From UBA7672 sp038326205 (GTDB lineage Bacteria; Pseudomonadota; Alphaproteobacteria; Caulobacterales; Hyphomonadaceae), in assembly GCA_038326205.1 (NCBI GenBank), contig JBBQJV010000044.1:1-32692 (forward strand): a stretch of 32,692 bases of DNA, in the 5' to 3' direction. Below are positions 7,276-15,439 of the stretch, one piece after another (positions within the stretch are counted from its first letter, which is position 1; every line of letters starts with the position of its first letter). A model generated the notes under the pieces. The model made no database searches. It saw only the letters and a program-made list of their open reading frames with translations, and was not told where the DNA came from. The translations under genes and the position numbers were made by a program.

Positions 7276-8577
7276 TTACTTTCCTGGCTCAGTCAGCGCG
7301 CCATAAGTTAGCCGTGGCGAGATCGCGCGCACCGGCGGCGTACCCCCTGTTGGTGTTGAGCCGTTGATGTTCTGGATCATGCCGACGAACACGAGGTCAT
7401 TGGTCGGATCAATCCAGAACCATGTCCCGAAGGCGCCACCCCAGTAGAACGTGTTGAGTCCCTGCGGCGTCGCGGCCTGTTGCGGGTTCATCACGATCGC
7501 AAAGTCCAACCCGAATCCGATGCCTTCCTGGCTCGGCCCATAAAGGTCAACCTTCACACCCGGCTGCAGCACGTTTGTGCGCATCAGCTTGATCGTGTCG
7601 GCTTTCAGCACGCGCTTTCCGTCCAGCTCACCGCCATTCAGCACCGCTTGCGCAAAGCGCCAGTAGTCCTCCGCCGTCGACATCAGTCCACCGGAACCGG
7701 AAAGGAAGGGTGGCTTCTCGGCTGTGACCCTGTTCTCGGCCGGGCCTGTAATCACCCCATCTAGATAAGTGTGGATGGCAGCCACGCGGGCGGCCTTGTC
7801 GCCCGGCGCCCAGAATCCGGTGTCGACCATGCCCAACGGTTTGAAGATGTGTTCATCGAGATAGACATCGAGCGACTGCCCCGACAGCTTCTCGACGATG
7901 TACCCTTGGATATTCACGCTCGGACCGTAATCCCACGCCGTGCCCGGTTGGGTTTCGAGCGGCAGTTCCGACAGCTTGTCGATCATGCCCTGCAGGTCCG
8001 CCTCGGCGAGATTGTTCTTTTCGTAAACTGCGCTTACGCCGAAGCCCGCCGAATGGCTCATCAGCTGCGCCATCGTCATCGGCGAGTTCTGCGGGACGAG
8101 CGTTCCGTTCGGTCCCTTCACTGGCAGGTTGGCAAACTCCGGAATGAACTTCGACACCGGATCGCTCAGCTTCCATTTACCTTGTTCCCAAAGCTGCATC
8201 ATCGCGACACCTGCAATCGGCTTCGTCATCGACGCAATACGGAACATGGTGTCAGGTTTAAGCGCTTCGCCTGTTGCAGCGTTCGCCGCACCGTAGGTAT
8301 CGAAGTGCACGACCTTGCCGTGACGCGCTATCAGCGTGGTGACGCCTGCGAGCTTCTTCCCGTCTACCAGCGCATGGAATTCAGCATTCAGGGCGTCCAA
8401 GCCCGCGGTCGAGAAGCCCTCGGCTTCCGGATTGGCCGTCGGCATGCCGAGATCACGCGCCGCCATTGAATGGTGCGACGGCGGCGCCATCATGTCGGCA
8501 ACCGTGGAACAGCCGGACAGCATCACGCTGCCGGCAAGGGCGGTTGCGGCAATTAGCATCGAAGCTGAACGGATCAT
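7276..8577 (-). CDS. Beta-lactamase-fold serine hydrolase, lipoprotein
   Basis: A 433-residue serine hydrolase of the class C beta-lactamase / family VIII esterase type (EstB-like). The N-terminus is a lipoprotein signal: hydrophobic 8-20 then lipobox LSGC with Cys23, so the protein is expected to be lipid-anchored facing the periplasm. The catalytic SMTK (S116-K119) is in FRIASMTKP, the second-motif tyrosine is Y217 (WDYGPSVN), and the third motif is WGGAFGTWFWIDP near the C-terminus, in place of KTG. ATG 8577 is chosen over an ORF extending 123 nt further because GGGGAGAG lies just upstream and the signal peptide begins there. More likely an esterase or peptidase than a true beta-lactamase; substrate unknown. 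Confidence 0.88.
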   Translation of the reverse strand: MIRSASMLIAATALAGSVMLSGCSTVADMMAPPSHHSMAARDLGMPTANPEAEGFSTAGLDALNAEFHALVDGKKLAGVTTLIARHGKVVHFDTYGAANAATGEALKPDTMFRIASMTKPIAGVAMMQLWEQGKWKLSDPVSKFIPEFANLPVKGPNGTLVPQNSPMTMAQLMSHSAGFGVSAVYEKNNLAEADLQGMIDKLSELPLETQPGTAWDYGPSVNIQGYIVEKLSGQSLDVYLDEHIFKPLGMVDTGFWAPGDKAARVAAIHTYLDGVITGPAENRVTAEKPPFLSGSGGLMSTAEDYWRFAQAVLNGGELDGKRVLKADTIKLMRTNVLQPGVKVDLYGPSQEGIGFGLDFAIVMNPQQAATPQGLNTFYWGGAFGTWFWIDPTNDLVFVGMIQNINGSTPTGGTPPVRAISPRLTYGALTEPGK

Positions 8578-8687
8578 CGGTGTCTCTCCCCTTGGCGCGA
8601 TCCGCAGTCTGGATTCGGCCTTGTGTTGTTTTGGGAGGTTCTGACGCCGGGGCGGGCGCGTCAACGTATCTGCCAGAAGCTTGAGCG

Positions 8688-10355
8688 CTAAAGCTCCCAA
8701 TCCGTTGCAAGGCTCTCAATCAAGGCGTCGCGCCGCGTGCGAACATCATCCGGCGTCCATCTTGTACGGCCCTGCAGGTCGTTGCTCAGCGCATAGGAAG
8801 CCTGGCTCGACTTGAAGTAGATCGCAAGCTTTTCCCCGAACGGTTTGCGGTCGGCCAGCTGGTTTTCCGCGTGGGTCAGCAATGTAAAATTGCCGATGCA
8901 CTCGGTGAGGTCGTCGCGATCCCGCGTCTTGGCCCATTCATCATACCAGTCCGACCCCTTGCTCGGCGTGCGCGGCAGGATGTGCTCCACCGTGCAGTCG
9001 GTGGTCGGATCGAGAGCGACGCCGCCTTCGACGGCTGCTGAGAACCGCATAAGCAACGCCTTGCGTTGTTTGAAATTCGGGAAGCGCCCGCGCAGACGAT
9101 CAAGGAAGTCTGTTCGCTCACGCTCTGTCAGGTCGAGTTGCGATCCCGCGGCGAACAGCGTGTCCGGTCTATCCATCGCTTCAAGCAGGCGGCGATAACG
9201 CTTGTGACGATACTCTCGGTCCTTCACGGAATACTGCATTGCGTAGGCCATGCGCTCCATGCCCCAGAAGAACCGGTCGGCCATCGCCTCGTCATAGGGG
9301 TACTCCGCCAGGAACCGCATCGCGGGCGCACGCCAGCTCTCATGGTGGATCGATCGCAGGAAGCAGATCCGCCGCAGCGCATCCTCGCCAAGCCGCAACC
9401 CGTCCGTCCGTCCGTTCACCAGCGCATCATAGGCGCCGACATAGCCTGGCAGTTGCCTCGCAAGAAATTCGGCGACCGAGCCCTGCCGGGTGATCCCCGC
9501 CATCAGCCCTGAGACGAGTTCACCTGCGCCATCGCGATCGCAGACCGCGCGCACCTGTTTCCACATGTCGCCGAAGCCACGATCACCCAGCCGCGCCGTG
9601 TATCCGTTCCACTGGTCCGACATCTTCGTGGCTTCGGCGGGCGAATATTGCGCCCGATCAAACAACACGCCCTTTAGAATGTCGTGGTCCGACAGCGCCC
9701 TGCCGCGATGGTTCAGTGATTGAAAGACCTTGTACGCCACCTCGAACTGCGTCACCCGCACACGCGCGAGAGAGACCTGATCCAGCAGCCACACCACGAA
9801 GCGCGACCGCTCCTCTGCGCTCATGTCCGACAGATGGTCGTACATATGGTTGATCGCAGCATCGATCCGCGCCTGGCTTTGCGATCCCGGATGCCGCGCC
9901 GCATCGCGCACCGACTGGATCTGCCTTGTCGCGCCGCGCTCCTGCACGAAGCGCCGGAAAAAGGGATCGTCGATCGGGTTGAGCGTGATGCGCCACTTCT
10001 GCTGCGGCGCGGCGAAGGGCATAGGCTTCGCTTCTGTTCCGATCATGCTCTGGATCAGGATTTCCTCGTCCTTCGATTTCGTCAGGTCGCGCAACACGCA
10101 CAACATCACCGTCAGCGTGGTCAGACGCTGCTGACCGTCCACGACTTCCGATGGTCCGCGATTGCGCGGGCGGATGACCACGATGGCGCCGAGGAAATAG
10201 ATCGTTCCCGCGCGAAACGCCTCGAGCAGATCCTGGATCAGCGCCTCGACCTCTTCGTCTTCCCAGGCATAGGCACGCTGATAAGGGGGAACCCTGATAT
10301 CCGTGCCGGGACCAAATACGTCGCGAATGCGCTGGATCTCAGCGGCTATCGACAT
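8688..10355 (-). CDS. DUF262/DUF1524 (GmrSD-like) protein, candidate defence nuclease
   Basis: A 555-residue protein with the two-domain plan of GmrSD-type modification-dependent restriction enzymes. The N-terminal DUF262 ParB-like NTPase domain shows IRVPPYQRAYAW (20-31) and VDGQQRLTTL (72-81); a third conserved block, NHRGRALSDHDILKG, is at 215-229. The C-terminal DUF1524 His-Me-finger nuclease shows EHILP (H458), GNFTLL (N489) and AENQL (N498). ATG 10355 has GGAAG 7 nt upstream; a GTG 15 nt further out is possible. In GmrSD the protein cleaves glucosylated or hydroxymethylated phage DNA; whether this one does is inference. It stands alone, with no methylase, helicase or toxin gene beside it, and lies 91 nt from the divergent FAH gene. 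Confidence 0.87.
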   Translation of the reverse strand: MSIAAEIQRIRDVFGPGTDIRVPPYQRAYAWEDEEVEALIQDLLEAFRAGTIYFLGAIVVIRPRNRGPSEVVDGQQRLTTLTVMLCVLRDLTKSKDEEILIQSMIGTEAKPMPFAAPQQKWRITLNPIDDPFFRRFVQERGATRQIQSVRDAARHPGSQSQARIDAAINHMYDHLSDMSAEERSRFVVWLLDQVSLARVRVTQFEVAYKVFQSLNHRGRALSDHDILKGVLFDRAQYSPAEATKMSDQWNGYTARLGDRGFGDMWKQVRAVCDRDGAGELVSGLMAGITRQGSVAEFLARQLPGYVGAYDALVNGRTDGLRLGEDALRRICFLRSIHHESWRAPAMRFLAEYPYDEAMADRFFWGMERMAYAMQYSVKDREYRHKRYRRLLEAMDRPDTLFAAGSQLDLTERERTDFLDRLRGRFPNFKQRKALLMRFSAAVEGGVALDPTTDCTVEHILPRTPSKGSDWYDEWAKTRDRDDLTECIGNFTLLTHAENQLADRKPFGEKLAIYFKSSQASYALSNDLQGRTRWTPDDVRTRRDALIESLATDWEL

Positions 10356-10400
10356 GCTTACGCTTCCCACACAGAACTAGCTTCCTACCTAGCGTCACAA

Positions 10401-10416
10401 ATTGGTTCGGTCCAAT
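10401..10416. promoter_or_regulatory. Operator-like palindrome in the DUF262/FAH divergent region
   Basis: ATTGG (10401-10405) and CCAAT (10412-10416) flank TTCGGT; overall 12 of 16 positions are symmetric. It is 30 nt before the FAH start and 46 nt from the DUF262 start, a place where a regulator could control either gene. No partner regulator is nearby, so the call is tentative. Confidence 0.25.
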
Positions 10417-10445
10417 CTCCCTGCACACGCCAGACAGGATGACTC

Positions 10446-11318
10446 ATGCGACTGTGTGTTTTCGATGCCACCACCGGCTGCGGTCCCGGACTGATAGACG
10501 GCGAGGAAGTCATCGACTTCCGCAAGGTCGCGCCGCATCTTTCGACTAATCCTGTGGATATTCTTGGCGCAGGCGCCGCAGGCATCGAAGCAATCCACCG
10601 CGCCGCGAAAACGGCGCCGCGCCTTCCCTTGCACGGCGTGAAGCTGCGCGCGCCAGTCGGGCGTCCCGGCAAAATTCTTGGAATCGGCCTGAACTACCGC
10701 GACCACGCGAAGGAAACCGGACGCGAACCGCCGACAACGCAGATGTGGTTCAACAAGCAGGCAACGTGCCTGCATGGTCCGTTCGATCCCGTGCAGATGC
10801 CGGCGGTATCATCCGCGCTCGACTACGAAGTCGAACTGGTCGTCGTCATCGGCAAGCGCGGCCGGCATGTTCCGCGTGAGCGCGCGCACGAGATCATCGC
10901 CGGCTACATGACCGGATGTGACTATTCGGTCCGCGACTGGCAGCGCGCCGCCCAGACGATGATCATGGGCAAGGGCTTCGACACCCATGGTCCCGTCGGC
11001 CCGTGGATCACCACGCCGGACGAAGCGGGCGACATCGGCAAGATGAGCCTCAAATGCTGGGTGAACGGCGAACTCCGCCAGAACGGCAACACGAGCGAGA
11101 TGGTCTTCGACGTCGCCGCCCAGATCGAACACCTTACCAAGGCGTTCGCGCTCGAACCCGGCGATCTTCTCTTCACTGGTACCCCAGCTGGGGTAGGCGT
11201 CGCCTACACCCCACCGAACTTCCTGAAGGTGGGCGACACCGTACGCGTCGAAGTCGAGCGGCTTGGAGCTATCGAGGCGACAATTGTCCAGGAAACCGCC
11301 GAAACCCGCATCGGTTAG
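10446..11318 (+). CDS. Fumarylacetoacetate hydrolase (FAH) family protein
   Basis: A 290-residue member of the FAH superfamily, metal-dependent enzymes that cleave or decarboxylate beta-diketo acids and related catabolic intermediates (acylpyruvases, fumarylpyruvate hydrolases, HpcE types). The core shows ILGIGLNYRDHAKE (77-90), the metal ligands in YEVE (E128, E130) and CDYSVRD (D159), GKGFDTHGPVGPW with K176, and the substrate-loop GTPAGVG (244-250). A regulatory-type N-terminal domain of about 70 residues is present. AGGA lies 5 nt before the ATG. The next gene starts 3 nt after its stop, so the two are probably co-transcribed. Exact substrate unknown. Confidence 0.9.
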   Translation: MRLCVFDATTGCGPGLIDGEEVIDFRKVAPHLSTNPVDILGAGAAGIEAIHRAAKTAPRLPLHGVKLRAPVGRPGKILGIGLNYRDHAKETGREPPTTQMWFNKQATCLHGPFDPVQMPAVSSALDYEVELVVVIGKRGRHVPRERAHEIIAGYMTGCDYSVRDWQRAAQTMIMGKGFDTHGPVGPWITTPDEAGDIGKMSLKCWVNGELRQNGNTSEMVFDVAAQIEHLTKAFALEPGDLLFTGTPAGVGVAYTPPNFLKVGDTVRVEVERLGAIEATIVQETAETRIG

Positions 11319-11321
11319 ACC

Positions 11322-12275
11322 TTGAAGATCAGGCGCGACATCCTGCTGTTTGCCGCCGTCGCCATCGTGGCAGTTGCGGGCGGCTGGTGGCTGCTGGCCA
11401 AGCGGCCGGGCGCCGCCATCAACTCCTTTATCCGTGATCACAAACAGCAGGCCGACGTTATCCGACCCCGCCTGCCTGCTGCCGACGCCTTTCAGGCCAC
11501 CGTCTGCCCCCGCGAAGCCTGCGTCGTGGTTGAAGTCGGCGGCCTGACATTCATCTACAACGCCGCTGCGGGCGCCGCCGATGCCGTCAAGGCGCTCGGT
11601 CTGATGCACCCGAACCTCGATGCCATCCTGCTTCCAGACACGAGCCTGCAATCCGTCGAAGGGCTGGCGTCTCTCGCCGTGGCGAGCGGCGGGGCAGGGC
11701 GAACGGATGCGCAGAAAGTGTTCGCCCCGCCGGGCTCGCTCTCGGTTGTGGATGGGGCCAACCTGCTCGCGTCCGGCGGCTCAGCGTCGGAGGGTAATGC
11801 CTCTCGCCTCACCCTCAGCCCAGACGGCGCTGATCAGGGCCTCGCCGGAAAGCTGCTCTTCGACTCCGGTGTCGTCGACATTCGCGCCTTCGGGGCTCGT
11901 GGCCGGGTCTACCGGATCGAATTCGAGGACAAGTCGCTGATTCTCGCCGGCTGCATGGCGGAGGAAGAGGACATCCTCGCCGCTACACGGGGCACCAAGG
12001 TCGCCGCCGGCATCCTCATGGCTGGCTCATCTCAGCTGCTTCCCGACGAGACGCCGCACTGCACCGACGTAGCAGAACTTCTCGAAGGCGCCCGGCAGGC
12101 TCGACTGGGCGCCACGCTTATCATTCCTGCGAATCCCCCCTGGACCGCTCCCGGCGCCCTCCCCGCGTGGCGGGAAGTCATCGCGGCAGGCCAACTTCCA
12201 AACGTCGAACTGGGTCTCGGCAACGCACGGATCGACCTGTCCGGCCCCGAACCCAGAGCTTCGGCGGGACAGTAA
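11322..12275 (+). CDS. Membrane-anchored MBL-fold-like protein lacking the metal motif
   Basis: A 317-residue protein with one N-terminal membrane anchor (about 6-26, preceded by KIRR) and the rest outside the cytosol. The body resembles the metallo-beta-lactamase fold: LTFIYNAAAG, NLDAILLPDTSLQSVEGLASL (99-119) where active enzymes have a THxHxDH-type segment, then APPG, a DSGVVDIRAF strand and VYRIEFEDKSLILAG (196-210). The histidine ligands are gone: TSLQSVEG replaces the usual HxHxDHxGG. It is therefore expected to be non-catalytic or to work without metal. The TTG start at 11322 lies 3 nt after the FAH stop, suggesting translational coupling. Fold assignment is by pattern only and is moderately sure. 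Confidence 0.6.
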   Translation: MKIRRDILLFAAVAIVAVAGGWWLLAKRPGAAINSFIRDHKQQADVIRPRLPAADAFQATVCPREACVVVEVGGLTFIYNAAAGAADAVKALGLMHPNLDAILLPDTSLQSVEGLASLAVASGGAGRTDAQKVFAPPGSLSVVDGANLLASGGSASEGNASRLTLSPDGADQGLAGKLLFDSGVVDIRAFGARGRVYRIEFEDKSLILAGCMAEEEDILAATRGTKVAAGILMAGSSQLLPDETPHCTDVAELLEGARQARLGATLIIPANPPWTAPGALPAWREVIAAGQLPNVELGLGNARIDLSGPEPRASAGQ

Positions 12276-12741
12276 TTTCAGCAATTTCAGCGGATTGATC
12301 GGATCCGGACAGCAGGCCCAGACAGCAGGCGGGGGTCCTGACCCGAGCCAGAACCCCCGCGCTCCCCGTTCGCCCCCGTCACCAGCCCATTGCTTCCATT
12401 GGGAAGCCCCCGTGGGCCGGCGCGTTCGATTGTGGCGATCTAGGGGCAAAACCCGGACACATGTCTACTTCGGAAAGAAGCTGATCTGTTCATGACCTCA
12501 TCCATGTGTCCTAAAGACCACATAGGCATAGGTGGCGCGTATCATGGGAACTCGCAGGCAAAGCGAAATGAACGCGGGTGTTGCATTGTCCCGCAGACTG
12601 CGCCGATGCCGAACTGATTGGCGCAACTGAAAACGCGCGCTTCTGTTGCTACGTTCGTCACTTGTCATTCGCCCCGGATGCCAACACAACAAACCTGACG
12701 GACGGAACTCGTCCTGAACCTGAGGGGCTGCTCCGGTTACA
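12276..12741. other. 466-bp intergenic region with hairpins and an inverted repeat
   Basis: No convincing gene is present. It holds a hairpin with perfect 8-nt arms GCGGGGGT/ACCCCCGC (12329-12336, 12353-12360; 16-nt loop, no U-run), probably the end structure of the FAH-MBL transcript, and a perfect 9-nt inverted repeat GGACACATG/CATGTGTCC (12455-12463 and 12503-12511, 39 nt apart). An 88-codon minus-strand ORF (12498-12764) crosses it but overlaps the tipF-like start and has no family features. The promoter of the downstream gene must lie here but no hexamers stand out. Confidence 0.5.
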
Positions 12742-13983
12742 ATGCCTGTTGTCGCGCACATCATGCTCGCGCTTGTGTACGTTACTGCGTCGGTTCTCGG
12801 CGCGGTCGCGTTGCACGTTTACCAGATCGTGCCGCCGGTAACGGCCGGCATTATCGGGGGCGTCGCCGCGCTCGGCCTGCTGCAGATCCATTCCCTGATA
12901 GCCCGGTCGGGTCAGAGCGGGGTCGAGAATGACGTCTATGAGATCCGCCAGGAGATGCGCCGGCTCGCCTCACGTGTCGTGCAGGTGGAACAGACCGCCA
13001 TCGCCCTGAAGGATTCCTTCGAACGCGAAGTCACCGCCCGCCGCGAATCGATCGTGCAGGAGATGCGCGGTCTCGAAGGCATGATCCAGAATCTCTCGAA
13101 GAAGTTCGAGACCCGCCTCAACACCGTCCGCACCACGGTCACTGACGCGCCGGTGGATGGCGCTTCCATCCTCGACGCTGTTCGCGAGGCTCTCCGTGAA
13201 AACCGCGTCGACCTCCACCTGCAGCCCATCGTGAACCTGCCGCAGCGCCGCACTTGCTTTTACGAAGGCTTCACCCGTCTGCGCCGGGCCGACGGTAAGG
13301 TGATCATGCCGACCGAATTCCTCGCCGCTGCCGAGCGCGCCAATCTGCTCAGCGTCATCGACAACATGCTGCTGTTCCGATGCGTGCAGATCGTCCGCCG
13401 CCTGTCGGAGCGCGACCGCCGCATCGGCGTCTTCTGCAACATCGCCATGTCGTCTCTCGAAGACGACCAGTTCTTCGCGAGCTTCATCGACTTCATGCGC
13501 GAAAATCGCGACCTCGCGCACGCCATGATCTTCGAGATCAGCGTCCGCGCCTTCCGGCAGCGTTCGGACATTGCGACACAGAACATGAGCCGCCTCCGCG
13601 AACTCGGTTTTCGCTTCTCGCTCGACAAGGGCGAAGGTCTCAACTTCGACCTGCCGGAGCTGCAGGCCGCCGGCGTCAAATTCATCAAGATCAATGGCGA
13701 ACGCCTTCTTGAGGAACTTACGCCGGGCGGCGAGCGTCCGATTTCTTCGATCACACGCGATATCGCACCCGAAGACGTGCCGGCCCTGTTCGTGCGCTAT
13801 GGCATCGACCTGATCGCCGAGAAGGTCGAAATGGAAAAGTCCGTCATCGAAATTCTCGAATTCGAAATCCCCTACGGTCAGGGCCACGTCTTCGGCGCCC
13901 CGCGTCCGATCAAGGGCTCGCTGCAGGACGAAACCGCTCCGCCGCCGGACTTCATCCGCCGCGTCTCTCCCGCGCCGATGTAG
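12742..13983 (+). CDS. tipF: TipF-like degenerate EAL-domain protein
   Basis: A 413-residue protein with two N-terminal membrane helices (about 4-28 and 32-54), a coiled coil (about 62-130) and a C-terminal EAL domain (about 142-395). This is the layout of Caulobacter TipF, a c-di-GMP-binding factor that positions flagellum assembly at the new pole. Catalytic motifs are altered: EGF (E175) for EAL, EISV (265-268) for ELTE so the second Glu is lost, LDKG (294-297) for DDFG, and AEKVE for AEGVE. It is thus probably a c-di-GMP receptor, not a phosphodiesterase. The next reading frame begins directly after its stop. Orthology to TipF is inferred from architecture; no flagellar genes are in view. 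Confidence 0.7.
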   Translation: MPVVAHIMLALVYVTASVLGAVALHVYQIVPPVTAGIIGGVAALGLLQIHSLIARSGQSGVENDVYEIRQEMRRLASRVVQVEQTAIALKDSFEREVTARRESIVQEMRGLEGMIQNLSKKFETRLNTVRTTVTDAPVDGASILDAVREALRENRVDLHLQPIVNLPQRRTCFYEGFTRLRRADGKVIMPTEFLAAAERANLLSVIDNMLLFRCVQIVRRLSERDRRIGVFCNIAMSSLEDDQFFASFIDFMRENRDLAHAMIFEISVRAFRQRSDIATQNMSRLRELGFRFSLDKGEGLNFDLPELQAAGVKFIKINGERLLEELTPGGERPISSITRDIAPEDVPALFVRYGIDLIAEKVEMEKSVIEILEFEIPYGQGHVFGAPRPIKGSLQDETAPPPDFIRRVSPAPM

Positions 13984-14847
13984 GTGGTGGCGCCGCTATC
14001 CCTGCTTTCCGGATTGTCGTCGGTTGCGTCGGATTACGACGCGATTCTCTGCGACGTCTGGGGCGTGATCCACAACGGCAAGCGCGCCTTCGACACGGCC
14101 TGCCACGCGCTGCAGGAATTCCGCAAACACGGCCCCGTCATTCTCGTCACCAATGCACCTGTCCCGAAAGAGCGCGTCACCCGCCTCTTCCCGCAGTTGG
14201 GCGTGCCGATGGATTGCTTTGACGATATCATCGCCTCAGGCGACGCCACCCGCAACGAGCTGAAGCTTCTCGCGCCCGGCCCAGTCTACCGCATCGGCCT
14301 CAACGAGGACTTCAGCGTCTATACCGGTCTGCCACTCGACTTCTCCGACGATCCCGCAACCGCCAAACTCATCTGCTGCACCAGCCTGCGCGATTATCCG
14401 AACGGCACGCCCGAACGCTATCGCGAAGAGCTGAAACGCCTCGCCACCCACAACCTGCCCATGCTCTGCGCCAACCCCGACGTGCAGTTCCGCCAGGGCG
14501 ATCGCCTGATCTGGTCCGCCGGTTCACTCGCCGCGATCTACGAAGAAGAAGGCGGCAAAGTCATCCGCCCTGGCAAACCTGACGCCCCGATCTACAAGCT
14601 CGCCACGGAACGCGCCGCCGAAATCACCGGCCACACACTCACTCCCTCCAGCATCCTCGCCATCGGCGACGGCCCCATCACCGACATCCTCGGCGCCAAC
14701 CGGCAGGGCTTCGACGCCCTGTTCATCGGCGGCGGCATCCACGGTCACAGCATGGGGCAGGGCCAGGCGTTTCTTGCCTCCGCCGCAAAAATTCTGGCTG
14801 ACGACAGAGTCACCGCCAAATACGCGATGCCAGAGTTGAGCTGGTAG
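13984..14847 (+). CDS. HAD-superfamily class IIA hydrolase (TIGR01459-like)
   Basis: A 287-residue HAD protein of the class IIA (NagD-like) group, which generally dephosphorylates small phosphorylated metabolites. Motif I is CDVWGVIHNG with nucleophile D24; the usual second Asp (D+2) is Trp26, as is characteristic of this subfamily. Motif II is VTNAP (55-59), and the acidic motif IV IGDGPITDILGA lies near the C-terminus. The GTG start at 13984 immediately follows the tipF-like stop codon (no intergenic base), so it is almost certainly translated from the same mRNA. With the D+2 general acid/base missing, true phosphatase activity is uncertain. Confidence 0.85.
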   Translation: MVAPLSLLSGLSSVASDYDAILCDVWGVIHNGKRAFDTACHALQEFRKHGPVILVTNAPVPKERVTRLFPQLGVPMDCFDDIIASGDATRNELKLLAPGPVYRIGLNEDFSVYTGLPLDFSDDPATAKLICCTSLRDYPNGTPERYREELKRLATHNLPMLCANPDVQFRQGDRLIWSAGSLAAIYEEEGGKVIRPGKPDAPIYKLATERAAEITGHTLTPSSILAIGDGPITDILGANRQGFDALFIGGGIHGHSMGQGQAFLASAAKILADDRVTAKYAMPELSW

Positions 14848-14857
14848 GTCGCCACAG

Positions 14858-15430
14858 CTACTTCGCCAGCCGGTCCGTCTCGCGAACACCCAACAGAATT
14901 CCGGCCATGCCGTAATTGCCTTCGTGGCAGGCATATTCCCACAGTCGCTGAGTTGGGAGGAACCTGTAGCTGATTGTCCACGGGCGCGTGTGAAACGCCG
15001 GGTCCGTCACCTCGGCGCGATAAGCCAACTTGTTCTCACCGACGCGCGTGAAGCGATCGATCACCTTCGCGTCCTTTGACGTGGGCATGGGGCTTTCCGA
15101 GCCCTGTCGCGTGCTGACATTCGCAGTTTCGACGACGCGCATGTCGCCCTCCCACCAGCCAGCACTGTCGCCTATCCACCGCTGCAACGTCTGCGGGCCA
15201 TGAGCCGTGGCGGCTTCGCTCGCGCTGGCGAACATCGGTACAATCCGCGTTTCATCCATCATCTCGACCGCGACTAGGATGTACCCGAGCGTCTGCACGC
15301 TCTCGTATGCGTCATCATATCCTTGGCTCGTCATCGGCGGCCTCGCCGCGTTGGCGGCCATCAGGCATCGGTCACGATTGGGCATGCCGTCAGGCCCCGG
15401 CGCGAACTCCGGAAACGGCTTCCCGCTCAT
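14858..15430 (-). CDS. Hypothetical protein, C-terminal part of a broken secreted protein
   Basis: A 190-residue ORF resembling the C-terminal half of a widespread family of secreted proteins of unknown function: GPDGMPNRDRC (12-22), VAVEMMDETRIVPMF, RWIGDSAGWWEGDMRVVET and a final YACHEGNYGM near residues 164-173. Members normally start with a signal peptide and a DLxGxWxN motif. Here those parts occur upstream (15440-15688) in broken frames: an in-frame TAA at 15440-15442 lies just 3 codons before this ATG. The ATG has no clear ribosome site. Either this is a decayed gene, or the breaks are sequence errors. Downstream is the convergent HAD gene, 10 nt away. Confidence 0.6.
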   Translation of the reverse strand: MSGKPFPEFAPGPDGMPNRDRCLMAANAARPPMTSQGYDDAYESVQTLGYILVAVEMMDETRIVPMFASASEAATAHGPQTLQRWIGDSAGWWEGDMRVVETANVSTRQGSESPMPTSKDAKVIDRFTRVGENKLAYRAEVTDPAFHTRPWTISYRFLPTQRLWEYACHEGNYGMAGILLGVRETDRLAK

Positions 15431-15439
15431 GCAAATCCC

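Noticed and set aside
8577..8700. N-terminal extension of the serine hydrolase overlapping the DUF262 gene
   Set aside because: The lipoprotein signal and a strong ribosome site define the start at 8577; the extension has no sense as a leader.
10401..10416. ATTGG/CCAAT palindrome as evidence of a dedicated regulator for the DUF262 gene
   Set aside because: No regulator gene is adjacent and only 12 of 16 positions are symmetric; kept as a low-confidence site only.
10809..11651. 280-codon minus-strand ORF across the FAH and MBL-like genes
   Set aside because: It spans two genes on the other strand and lacks recognisable domains.
12498..12764. 88-codon minus-strand ORF in the 466-bp intergenic region
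   Set aside because: It has no ribosome site or family pattern and overlaps the start of the TipF-like gene.
12970..13887. 305-codon minus-strand ORF opposite the TipF-like gene
   Set aside because: The sense frame has clear EAL-domain motifs; the antisense product has no family features.
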